DNA of 6,793 nt from Thermoplasmatota archaeon (GCA_018824925.1 JAHJFH010000217.1:1-6793), one strand, 5' to 3'; positions 1 to 6,333 are shown, numbered from the stretch's first letter. Notes: a model not told the origin generated them from the sequence alone. Translations and numbers: made by a program.

Positions 1-135
1 AGTACAGTTTATTTTACTGATAATATTAATTGAATGGACACTGCGTATTGGATTATTTGTAAAACACTTTGTTTTTTCAGGGTCTCGTGCAAAGCCATCA
101 CGATCTACAAACCCGGCTAGCTCATAACATTTTAT
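1..135 (-). other. open frame fragment, possible truncated or decayed gene
   Basis: On the minus strand a frame stays open from the TAA at 136-138 to the left edge, 45 codons in phase with base 1. Its first half reads like real protein (ELAGFVDRDGFARDPEKTK, from the codons at 67-123). The second half is rich in Asn, Ile and Ser and is less convincing. There is no ATG, GTG or TTG between the stop and this stretch; the only nearby ATG (minus strand, around 132) is in another frame and hits TGA two codons later. It may therefore be a remnant whose start is lost or frameshifted, or chance. I do not recognise the family. The same bases could instead form a small hairpin (TCGTG at 85-89 with CACGA at 99-103, and GGGT at 80-83 with ACCC at 111-114), so an untranslated RNA is an alternative. 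Confidence 0.2.
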
Positions 136-173
136 TTAATTGATCATTGATTTTCAGGTTTTTTTACAGATAA

Positions 174-190
174 TTTAAAATAATATAAAT
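174..190 (+). promoter_or_regulatory. candidate TATA box (box A) of the 224-727 gene
   Basis: An AT-only tract contains TTTAAAATA (174-182) and the overlapping ATATAAAT (183-190), both close to the archaeal TATA consensus. Initiation about 25 nt downstream of the first box would fall near 203, giving a leader of about 20 nt that includes the ribosome binding site at 215-220. The surrounding sequence is so AT-rich that the exact box is uncertain. Confidence 0.4.
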
Positions 191-214
191 CATTTTTATA
201 TTTGTAGGTGTATA

Positions 215-220
215 GGTGAT
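215..220 (+). promoter_or_regulatory. ribosome binding site, GGTGAT
   Basis: GGTGAT ends 3 nt before the ATG at 224. It matches the 3' part of the long archaeal Shine-Dalgarno sequence (complement of the 16S rRNA end AUCACCUCC), which tolerates this short spacing. It supports 224 as the true start. Confidence 0.6.
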
Positions 221-223
221 CAT

Positions 224-727
224 ATGAAACATCAACATATTCACAGAATGATCATTGTCGGTATTATATCACTAATGATCCTAGCAAGCATCCCAATATA
301 TACTTCTTTACCAATAGAAAATGAGTCAAATACTGATGAAGTAAAAATACTTGACGAATTTCTTTCCGGACTCGATGAAAAAACCCATAATGATATCGAT
401 CGATTAATTCAGGCGGGATTTGGTCTATATCTTACGTATTCAACCTCTCAGGAACGTCGTGCATTTCATCTGTTTTTTCCCTTAGTGCTACGATTAATTA
501 AGACACGAGGTGTCTTCCTTGCAGCATTTATTGTTCATCGTACAGTTAATGCCCGAACCGTGGTATTTGAATTGTCCATGACTGGAATAAAAATCGTGAA
601 TACTCAGGTTGGTAGACATTTGGTATTCATACTCGGTGGTGGTTATAGTTCAATGGGGCGACCATTTTATGGCGGTAGTGGTGAGTTATTTGCATTTAGT
701 ATTACTAAACCACTTGCAATACTCTAG
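224..727 (+). CDS. orphan membrane-anchored or secreted protein, function unknown
   Basis: I do not recognise this 167-residue protein. It opens with a short His/Lys/Arg-containing stretch (residues 1-8), followed by a strongly hydrophobic segment at about 9-29, which fits an uncleaved anchor or a signal peptide; no lipobox cysteine is visible. Residues 30-62 are acidic and polar (NESNTDEV, DEKTHNDID) and look like a helical linker. Residues 64-130 alternate hydrophobic and basic stretches (FFPLVLRLIK at 84-93, FLAAFIV at 98-104), suggesting beta structure or a second weak membrane-associated segment. The C-terminal part is rich in Gly and aromatic residues (ILGGGYSSMGRPFYGGSG at 136-153) and ends in a hydrophobic tail. 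The start is supported by GGTGAT at 215-220. It is a lone plus-strand gene, convergent with the AEC permease, so no operon partner hints at its role. Coding likelihood is good because start signal, promoter and membrane-protein composition agree. Confidence 0.65.
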   Translation: MKHQHIHRMIIVGIISLMILASIPIYTSLPIENESNTDEVKILDEFLSGLDEKTHNDIDRLIQAGFGLYLTYSTSQERRAFHLFFPLVLRLIKTRGVFLAAFIVHRTVNARTVVFELSMTGIKIVNTQVGRHLVFILGGGYSSMGRPFYGGSGELFAFSITKPLAIL

Positions 728-758
728 ATAGAAACAAAATTTTATCGTCCTTCATTCA

Positions 759-780
759 TTTTTTTATTATTTTATTTTTA
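759..780 (+). terminator. T-run terminator after the 224-727 gene
   Basis: Thirty-two bases past the TAG at 725-727 comes a run of seven T (759-765) followed by further T blocks split by single A bases up to 779. Archaeal RNA polymerase terminates at such T-rich stretches without needing a hairpin, and no strong hairpin is visible. The tract overlaps the stop codon of the convergent AEC gene (778-780). Confidence 0.5.
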
Positions 781-1853
781 GAGATATTGTGAAAAAACAA
801 AGATTAAAAACACCACAATGGGGACACATACAATGGTTGTCCACGTGACAGCGAGTGCGGTTATTTTTTTATCGATACCATAGGGGATTAGAAACATGTT
901 TGTACTGGTAATGGGTAATATTGAGTTTATAACGATTACTGAAAACCAAGCAGCTGAAATAAGAGAGAATGCTAAGAGACTACCAAAGATAAGGGTAATT
1001 ATCAATGGAATGAGAACAACGGTGAGAAAGATTATTGCTCGTATGCTTGTCCAATTCGTGAAATTTTTATTATTGATTTTAAAGGTAAATATTCGTTTCA
1101 TTTCATTGAGTTTCAGATCATTTGGATGAATACCTGCTCCGACATAATAGAGGGCAGCGGGGATGGTTAGTGACGTGAAGAAATCAAATAGTATTCCATA
1201 GTCACCAAAGTCAGTATGATTGAGGTGTGTGGTTCCATGGAGTATTATTGCAACTAAGGCAAACACGATCAGATACCAGGGGAAAAGGCGTAAATACCAG
1301 GGGAGGGCTTTTATTTTTGTTGAATCCTGATTAACAGGTGTGGGCTCTTTTTTATGTAAATATGCTAACATATAGGGGATAAGGGCAAAAAGAAAAATTG
1401 CTCCAACACTCATGTAGATCGCTGCATATATTGACCATTTCGCAATGGCAAGCATTGATCCGCCAATAAATGCTGAGCTTCTACCTTGGTTTGTTAAAAC
1501 CGTTTTGATGAAAATGCTTTTTTCGGTGGTGGGTAAATTGATTTTTGTTGCTTTATAGCGGGCAAAAACGTATGCAAGAAGATAATTAAGGGTAAACACC
1601 GCGATACATACTAGGGAAAAATAGATTTCATCTTGGTGGAAATCGACACCGAGAAATATTCTGAATAACAAAAAGGGTACAAAAAATAAAGAATGATTAA
1701 CCCAATTCTTTTCATACCACGGTCAATTTTCTCTGGATCAATTATCCGTGATAGGAGGACTGTGATAATGAAGCCAACCCCAATCCAGGGTAACGTCCAG
1801 AGACCTTTGATATAGGGGAGAATGCTTTGGACGAAATCGATCATAAGGGTCAC
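778..1853 (-). pseudogene. auxin efflux carrier (AEC) family permease, frameshifted
   Basis: Two minus-strand frames together make one membrane permease. The first part (start 1853 GTG, or ATG at 1842-1844) gives the first transmembrane segment and the beginning of the second, then drifts into nonsense and stops at 1611. The second part, open from about 1722 down to 778, continues the protein. Joining them with one extra base in the homopolymer runs at 1670-1674 or 1681-1686 restores a TM2 ending in PFLLFRIFLG, the usual Pro-x-Leu-Leu-Phe type ending, and a product of about 355 residues with some ten membrane segments. Family features in the second part are TNQGRSS at 1474-1494 (the AEC 'N-x-G' segment), IPAALYYVGAGIHPNDL at 1114-1164 and NSILPITSTNMFLIP near 883-927. 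AEC proteins are secondary carriers of organic anions. The gene starts only 21-30 nt after the paaK stop, so the two are probably cotranscribed. No ribosome binding site is seen at either start. The break may be a real inactivation or a base-calling error. Confidence 0.75.
1670..1686 (-). other. frameshift site in the AEC permease gene
   Basis: On the plus strand this stretch holds A5 (1670-1674) and A6 (1681-1686). Upstream of it the coding frame of the minus strand is phase A (from 1853); downstream it is phase B (to 778). Adding one base to either run fuses the frames without an internal stop. With the A5 run extended the junction reads ILYFLYPFLLFRIF; with the A6 run extended it reads ILYFFVPFLLFRIF. 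Both are plausible membrane segments, so the exact position cannot be decided. Confidence 0.7.
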
Positions 1854-1874
1854 ACGTTTTGGTTTTTCTACGTT

Positions 1875-3167
1875 TTACCGTTGAATCACTCGTTTAGCCT
1901 TTCCAGTACTCCTTGTTATAGTTTTTGGAGGAATTATGGTAACGGGAACATGGAGATTTATGATACTATAAATCTCATCTTCAGCCTGTTTTTCTAATTC
2001 ATCTATATGGCCTACTTTATATCGCTCTTCAGTAGGCTCAATCTCTACAGATAATGAGGTAATATCACCAGTTGTTGTTTTAATGATTTGATATTGATCA
2101 CTTACTCCAGGGAGTTTCATGAGTGCTGCTTCTATTTGTGAGGGAAACACGATGACGCCTTTGATTTTCATCATATCATCGCTTCTTCCCTTTATTCGTG
2201 ATTGTATGGGAAGGGTTCGACCGCAGCTACAACGTTCCTCTGAGATAATAGCAAGATCTCGGGTACGGAATCGAAGTGCGGGAAATGCTTCTTTAGTGAG
2301 GGTGGTAAAAACTAATTCACCTTCTTCACCAGCTAGCAAGGTTTCTCCAGTTAGCGGATCAATTATTTCTGGGAGAAAATGATCAGCATTAATATGAAGG
2401 TGTTTTTCACGACATTCTGAAATAACCCCCGGTCCAATAATCTCAGTTAATCCATAATGTTCATGAGCCATGATTCCCCACCGTTTCTCGATTTTTTGGC
2501 GCATTTCGATACTCCAAGCCTCTGCACCAAAACAACCGATTTTCAGCTGAAAATCATTATGGGGTTGTAACCCCATTTCCTCAGCTACTTCAGCAATATA
2601 CAAAGAATATGAGGGTGTACAGGCAAGGACGGTAGCACCGAAATCCTTCAAGGTGTTAATTTGACGTTTTGTGTTTCCTGAGCTAATCGTAATTACTGCA
2701 GCCCCAATTTTTTGAGCTCCTTTTTCAAAACCATGGGCGCCAGTGAATAGACCATAGCCATAGGCATTTTGCATCATATCGTTTTTTCTGACCCCATTTG
2801 CCCACAGTGATCGAGCCATGACTTCACCCCATAACTCAACATCATTTCTGGTATAGGGTCCCACAACGGGTTTTCCTGTAGTACCTGATGATGCATGGAT
2901 CTCAATTATGTCATCCTGGGGTGTGCAGAGAAGACCAAAGGGATAGTATTCACGGAGATCATGTTTGGTGAGAAAAGGGATTTTTTGAATGTCCGTAAGC
3001 GTAGAAATATCTGCTGGTTTCAGGTTATGATCCACAAATTTTTGATGATAGAATTGATTATTATCATAGACATATCGAACGATTTTTTTCAGACGTTTCA
3101 ATTGTAGTTCTTTCAATTGTGGCAGTGGCATTGTTTCATTTTTTGAATCCCAGAATTCTGATGTCAT
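1875..3167 (-). CDS. paaK: phenylacetate-CoA ligase (AMP-forming)
   Basis: A 430-residue adenylate-forming enzyme of the PaaK type, a usual length for that family. These cytoplasmic ligases join an aryl acid (phenylacetate or a related aryl acetate) to CoA using ATP, through an acyl-adenylate. Visible motifs: the family N-terminus FWDSKNETM (5-13), the phosphate-binding loop SSGTTGKP (93-100), the adenine/substrate motif YGLTE (238-242), RTRDL (301-305) carrying the ribose-binding Asp, the hinge region GRSDDMMKIKG (327-337), and the C-terminal catalytic Lys in STGKAKR (K423). Cys252, His258, Cys313 and Cys315 (CSCGR) could form a metal site, which is inference. The start at 3167 fits the family N-terminus. 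There is no Shine-Dalgarno ahead of it, and a TATA box about 25 nt upstream predicts an almost leaderless mRNA. It leads a probable operon with the AEC permease and is divergent from the symporter genes. In archaea such ligases are linked to fermentation of aromatic amino acids via aryl acids; the exact acid here is not shown. Confidence 0.93.
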   Translation of the reverse strand: MTSEFWDSKNETMPLPQLKELQLKRLKKIVRYVYDNNQFYHQKFVDHNLKPADISTLTDIQKIPFLTKHDLREYYPFGLLCTPQDDIIEIHASSGTTGKPVVGPYTRNDVELWGEVMARSLWANGVRKNDMMQNAYGYGLFTGAHGFEKGAQKIGAAVITISSGNTKRQINTLKDFGATVLACTPSYSLYIAEVAEEMGLQPHNDFQLKIGCFGAEAWSIEMRQKIEKRWGIMAHEHYGLTEIIGPGVISECREKHLHINADHFLPEIIDPLTGETLLAGEEGELVFTTLTKEAFPALRFRTRDLAIISEERCSCGRTLPIQSRIKGRSDDMMKIKGVIVFPSQIEAALMKLPGVSDQYQIIKTTTGDITSLSVEIEPTEERYKVGHIDELEKQAEDEIYSIINLHVPVTIIPPKTITRSTGKAKRVIQR

Positions 3168-3192
3168 GGAGGACTTCCCCAGGTTTTACGGG

Positions 3193-3200
3193 CATATAAA
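3193..3200 (-). promoter_or_regulatory. candidate TATA box of paaK
   Basis: Read on the minus strand this is TTTATATG, one base from the archaeal consensus TTTATATA, preceded by the purine-rich CGGAAG that suits a BRE. Its centre lies about 29 nt before the ATG at 3167, so initiation 23-27 nt downstream would fall within a few bases of that ATG. A second, weaker box on the same strand (TTATATC, 3209-3215) would give a leader of roughly 15-20 nt. Confidence 0.55.
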
Positions 3201-3238
3201 CTTCCGGGATATAACGGTTTTGAAAAAATAAGAAAGGA

Positions 3239-3248
3239 TTATATTTAA
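3239..3248 (+). promoter_or_regulatory. candidate TATA box of the accessory protein-symporter operon
   Basis: TTATATTTAA follows a purine-rich GAAAGGA (3232-3238) that could act as a BRE. Initiation would fall near 3266-3272 and leave about 40 nt of leader containing the ribosome binding site at 3293-3298. A second AT box (CTATAAAA, 3266-3273) would place initiation on that binding site, so it is less likely. Confidence 0.4.
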
Positions 3249-3292
3249 TTAGTGAATGTCGAGGACTATAAAATTTCGGTAAAAATTAATTC

Positions 3293-3298
3293 GGGAGG
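3293..3298 (+). promoter_or_regulatory. ribosome binding site, GGGAGG
   Basis: A strong Shine-Dalgarno 10 nt before the ATG at 3309. It decides the start of the small protein in favour of 3309 over the in-frame GTG at 3252, which has no comparable signal. Confidence 0.75.
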
Positions 3299-3308
3299 CA
3301 TACTGAAC

Positions 3309-3509
3309 ATGAGTTTAATCCTCGGAATGGACATATATGTATTTTCGGCATGGATTCTCACCATACTAGCAGCCATTTTGTGTATCCTCTATGGCATCTA
3401 TAACGAATTCATCAAGAAAAAGAAAAACGATGACAAAAAAGAACAGAAAGAAAAAAAGAAATCAAAACCGAAACAACCAGTAAAAACTATGAAAAAGGGG
3501 GAGAAATAG
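3309..3509 (+). CDS. symporter small accessory protein (single-span)
   Basis: A 66-residue protein with one transmembrane helix (about residues 8-31) and an extremely basic C-terminal tail. The N-terminal part, LGMDIYVFSAWILTILAAIL then CILYGIYN, matches by recall the small 'symporter small accessory protein' family (LGMDD...W...LC..YG..N), which is encoded directly ahead of sodium:solute symporters in archaea and some bacteria. Here it ends one base before the symporter start, the expected arrangement and a sign of translational coupling. The probable role is assembly, stability or regulation of the symporter at the membrane; this is inferred from position. The tail, residues 35-66, holds roughly half Lys (KKKKNDDKKEQKEKKKS), with the few acidic residues clustered at 41-48, and would lie in the cytoplasm by the positive-inside rule. 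That is more basic than I expect for the family. The start is chosen by the GGGAGG at 3293-3298. Confidence 0.85.
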   Translation: MSLILGMDIYVFSAWILTILAAILCILYGIYNEFIKKKKNDDKKEQKEKKKSKPKQPVKTMKKGEK

Positions 3510-3510
3510 T

Positions 3511-5103
3511 ATGGATGTTATCTTTTTTGCCATATTCATTGCGCTATTTGCAGCGTTATTTGGTTTTTTAGGATTTCTTGGATACAAGAAAACAAAAACA
3601 GCGGAAGATTATTATGTTGCAGGAAGAAGCATGGGCCCCATTGTTGTCGCCTTCTCATATGGTGCGACATTTATCAGCGCTGTGGCCCTTATAGGATTCT
3701 CAGGTATTGCATCAATTTATGGACATTCAGTTCTCTGGCTTGCCTTTCTTAATATTTTCGTAGGAATATTCATCGCTTTTATTGTCTATGGATTTAGAAC
3801 CAGAAAGATGGGTTTATCACTTCAAGCGGTGACCTTACCTGAAATGTTAGGTAATCGGTTTAATTCAAAAAGGATCCAATCGGTGTCAGGTTTAATAATT
3901 GCAATATTCATGATTGCCTACACATCAGCAGTATTTCTTGCAATATCCTCACTATTCCAAGTTACATTTGGAATACCTTATGAAATTTGTGTGGTTATTT
4001 TTACCGTTGTTGTCGGCATCTATCTTGTTGTCGGAGGATTATATGCAGTTATGTGGACACATGCCATTCAAGGAATTCTCATGCTCGTAGGAATGTTGAT
4101 TCTTACAATAGGCATCTATTCAATGCTTGGTGGAGTTGGTCCTGCGCACGAAGCTGCAGCAGCACTAACTCCAGAGATTCTTGAAAGTATCGGAACTCCT
4201 GCAGCAACACAAGCACCTAATGGACTGACCTCCATGCCACCATTTTTATCACAACCATTTATGATGGTTTTAACAATTATATTTGGGGTTGGTATTGGTG
4301 TACTTGCGCAACCTCAGCTAATTGTACGTTATCTATCAGCAAAAAGTGAAAAAGCGCTACGTCGTGCAATTCCCTATGGAGGAATTTTTATACTTTTAAT
4401 GACATTCACTGCCTTTAGTGTAGGGCCATTATGTAATGTATTAATGGTAAACGCGCCTACATACAGTGCAGCACTTACTGAGCCATTAATGTATCCGGGT
4501 ACACCCGATAAGGTGCTACCATTAGTAGTAACAGAATTTTTTCCAGAATGGTTTGTATTTTTGTTCCTATTTGCTGTATTATCTGCTGCAATGTCAACTG
4601 CTAGTGCTTTGTTTCATTCAGCAGGAGCATCAATTGGACGAGATGTATGTGAAAAAGGATTGATGAAGGATTGTTCAGAAAAAAAATCCTTAAAAATTAC
4701 TAGAATCGCTACCTTAGTAATTGTTTTTGCTACACTTATCATCTCACTAAACCCACCAGATTATGTCGCAATATTGACATCATTTTTCTTTGGCCTCATG
4801 GCAGTTACATTTCTAGCACCATATACATTGATGCTTTATTGGAAAAAAACAAGTAGGATAGGTGTCTGGACAGGCATGCTCGGGGGTTTTCTATTTACAA
4901 TGGGATGGTATGTCTTGGTTTATTTCAAAACAGCTCCACAAATCATTGGTTCATCTCTTATTAGTGAATATATATGGAATATGCTTGATCCTCTTTTCAT
5001 CGGTGTCCCACTATCCTTCCTTCTAACCATCCTCTTCAGTTTAATAATGAAACAGGATGCAGAAGAAATCAAAACGATGAAAAAGGCATTTGAAAACATT
5101 TAA
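3511..5103 (+). CDS. sodium:solute symporter (SSS/SLC5 family)
   Basis: A 530-residue polytopic membrane protein with about 13 hydrophobic segments, typical of the SSS family, which uses the sodium (sometimes proton) gradient to import small organic solutes. Hallmarks: TAEDYYVAGRSMGP at 30-43 after the first span, LPEMLGNRF at 109-117, the family signature ending GGLYAVMWTHAIQ at 175-187, VRYLSAKSEKALRRA at 272-286, and AAMSTASALFHSAG at 359-372. Ser362 and Thr363 align with the Ser-Thr pair that binds sodium in the proline carrier PutP, so sodium coupling is likely. The extended loop at 208-246, rich in Ala, Pro and Thr, is probably external. The overall pattern resembles the monocarboxylate/acetate-type or unassigned archaeal branch more than sugar carriers, but the substrate cannot be read from sequence. 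GGAG at 3500-3503 gives a 7-nt spacing to the ATG. The neighbours (a divergent aryl-CoA ligase and a downstream amino-acid dehydrogenase) point to an organic acid or amino acid as cargo. Confidence 0.93.
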   Translation: MDVIFFAIFIALFAALFGFLGFLGYKKTKTAEDYYVAGRSMGPIVVAFSYGATFISAVALIGFSGIASIYGHSVLWLAFLNIFVGIFIAFIVYGFRTRKMGLSLQAVTLPEMLGNRFNSKRIQSVSGLIIAIFMIAYTSAVFLAISSLFQVTFGIPYEICVVIFTVVVGIYLVVGGLYAVMWTHAIQGILMLVGMLILTIGIYSMLGGVGPAHEAAAALTPEILESIGTPAATQAPNGLTSMPPFLSQPFMMVLTIIFGVGIGVLAQPQLIVRYLSAKSEKALRRAIPYGGIFILLMTFTAFSVGPLCNVLMVNAPTYSAALTEPLMYPGTPDKVLPLVVTEFFPEWFVFLFLFAVLSAAMSTASALFHSAGASIGRDVCEKGLMKDCSEKKSLKITRIATLVIVFATLIISLNPPDYVAILTSFFFGLMAVTFLAPYTLMLYWKKTSRIGVWTGMLGGFLFTMGWYVLVYFKTAPQIIGSSLISEYIWNMLDPLFIGVPLSFLLTILFSLIMKQDAEEIKTMKKAFENI

Positions 5104-5130
5104 AGAAAAATGGGCAATAACCTTATCACC

Positions 5131-5149
5131 CTCTTTTTCCTTCTTTTTC
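5131..5149 (+). terminator. possible T-tract terminator after the symporter
   Basis: A pyrimidine-only stretch with two T5 runs (5134-5138 and 5144-5148) lies 30 nt past the symporter stop. It could end or attenuate transcription in archaeal fashion. It sits just before the ribosome binding site of the next gene and no convincing TATA box follows, so read-through into the dehydrogenase gene is equally possible. Confidence 0.3.
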
Positions 5150-5154
5150 AAACT

Positions 5155-5159
5155 GAGGT
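5155..5159 (+). promoter_or_regulatory. ribosome binding site, GAGGT
   Basis: GAGGT lies 7 nt before the ATG at 5167. It fixes that ATG as the start, over the in-frame ATG at 5110, which would add 19 mostly hydrophobic residues ahead of the dinucleotide-binding strand. Confidence 0.7.
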
Positions 5160-5166
5160 AATATCG

Positions 5167-6333
5167 ATGTATATCGTAATTTGTGGAGCGGGGATGATGG
5201 CTCAAGCCATTGCATTTGATATATTGCATAATATAGATATGAAGACCATCACCCTTATTGATTCAGATAAAACTGTTCTTGCACAAGCACAGGCTTTTTT
5301 AAAAACAAATAATATCAACTTTATAGAAGCAGACGTTCAAGATATCACTCAGATACAACCCCTATTTGAACACGCAGACCTGGTTATATCTGCAGTCCCA
5401 TATCATTTCAATTTTACCTTAGCAAAACTAGCGATAGAGACACATTCACATTTCATTGATCTCGGTGGAAATAATGACATCGTCACACAGGAACGAACAC
5501 TTCATACCCAGGCACAAAAACAGGGTGTAACAGTAATACCAGATTATGGTCTTGCACCAGGATTAGTATCAGTTATCACCCACGACATTGTTGATTATTT
5601 CGATACCATCGATAGCGTCAATATACGGGTTGGTGGCATCCCACAAGACCCCCTACCTCCGTTGAACTATCAACTAGTATTTTCATTAGAAGGATTAATA
5701 AATGAGTATGTAGAACCCGCCCTAATACTTGATCATGGCAAAATCATCCAAAAACCATCATTGACCGAAATAGAGGACATCATTTTTCCTCCACCCTTTG
5801 GAAAAATGGAAGCATTTCTTACCTCAGGTGGCTGCTCAACCCTCCCCTATACCTTCAAGAATAAAATCGGGTATTTAGACTATAAAACAATCCGATATCC
5901 AGGCCATTGTGCTATGATACGACCACTGTTTGAGTTAGGATTAGCAGAAACAACCCCAATAACACTAAACAACACAACGTTTACCCCACGTGAAATATTA
6001 AAAGAACTTTTAAGACGAAAAGTCCCCACAAAAGGAAAGGATGCAATCCTTTTAGAAGTACTAGGCATTGGATATGTCCGTGGCCGACGATTTATCCGAA
6101 AATATCAAATCATTGATCAATATGACACAAAAAACAATATTTCTGCCATGCAGCGTATGACGGGATACCCCATAGCAATTACTGCAGATATGCTTCTCGA
6201 ACACCAAATACATAAACATGGAGTTTTTTGTCCAGAAGAGATTATTCCCCCTCAGCCACTATTTTCAGAACTCAGTAGTCGTGGAATTAATATCGAAATT
6301 ACTGTAAAAGAAACCTCAAAAACCACTAAATAA
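5167..6333 (+). CDS. lysine 6-dehydrogenase / saccharopine dehydrogenase-like oxidoreductase
   Basis: A 388-residue cytoplasmic NAD(P)-dependent enzyme of the saccharopine dehydrogenase superfamily. The N-terminal Rossmann fold begins at residue 2 with VICGAGMMAQA (4-14), and the acidic Asp32 at the end of the second strand favours NAD over NADP. Next come ISAVPYHFN (74-82), FIDLGGNND (96-104) and IPDYGLAPGL (124-133). The catalytic/dimer domain shows VGGIPQDPLPPLNY (155-168), FSLEGLINEY (172-181), EAFLTSGGCSTLPYTF (215-230) and DYKTIRYPGH (238-247). By recall these match lysine 6-dehydrogenase from Geobacillus closely, closer than true saccharopine-forming enzymes. That reaction oxidises the lysine epsilon-amine to give allysine, which cyclises to piperideine-6-carboxylate. 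The C-terminus (331-388, MTGYPIAITADML and on) is the usual closing domain. Specificity is inferred and another amino acid could be the substrate. The start is set by GAGGT at 5155-5159. Its stop is followed at once by taw3, so the two are probably cotranscribed although unrelated in function. Confidence 0.85.
   Translation: MYIVICGAGMMAQAIAFDILHNIDMKTITLIDSDKTVLAQAQAFLKTNNINFIEADVQDITQIQPLFEHADLVISAVPYHFNFTLAKLAIETHSHFIDLGGNNDIVTQERTLHTQAQKQGVTVIPDYGLAPGLVSVITHDIVDYFDTIDSVNIRVGGIPQDPLPPLNYQLVFSLEGLINEYVEPALILDHGKIIQKPSLTEIEDIIFPPPFGKMEAFLTSGGCSTLPYTFKNKIGYLDYKTIRYPGHCAMIRPLFELGLAETTPITLNNTTFTPREILKELLRRKVPTKGKDAILLEVLGIGYVRGRRFIRKYQIIDQYDTKNNISAMQRMTGYPIAITADMLLEHQIHKHGVFCPEEIIPPQPLFSELSSRGINIEITVKETSKTTK

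Noticed and set aside
75..125. tRNA gene on either strand
   Set aside because: AGCTAGCC on the minus strand recalls a D-arm, but no acceptor stem, anticodon arm or T-arm consensus can be built around it.
896..1129. Plus-strand open frame inside the AEC gene
   Set aside because: It lies antisense to conserved AEC transmembrane segments and shows no start signal or family features.
2119..2382. Plus-strand open frame antisense to paaK
   Set aside because: It covers the conserved C-terminal half of PaaK on the other strand; its Ser/Arg-rich composition is typical of a shadow frame.
3252..3308. Longer small-protein start at the GTG at 3252
   Set aside because: The GGGAGG at 3293-3298 and the family N-terminus both favour the ATG at 3309; the extra codons overlap the promoter region.
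3168..3308. Riboswitch or structured leader ahead of the symporter operon
   Set aside because: The predicted leader is only about 40 nt and no stable pairing or known riboswitch core is visible.
3987..4184. Second frame within the symporter, rich in Cys, His and Arg
   Set aside because: It is an out-of-frame reading of the transmembrane region; the symporter frame here carries the family signature.
5110..5166. Longer dehydrogenase start at the ATG at 5110
   Set aside because: It adds a hydrophobic 19-residue stretch before the Rossmann strand, has no ribosome binding site of its own, and ignores the good GAGGT placed ahead of 5167.
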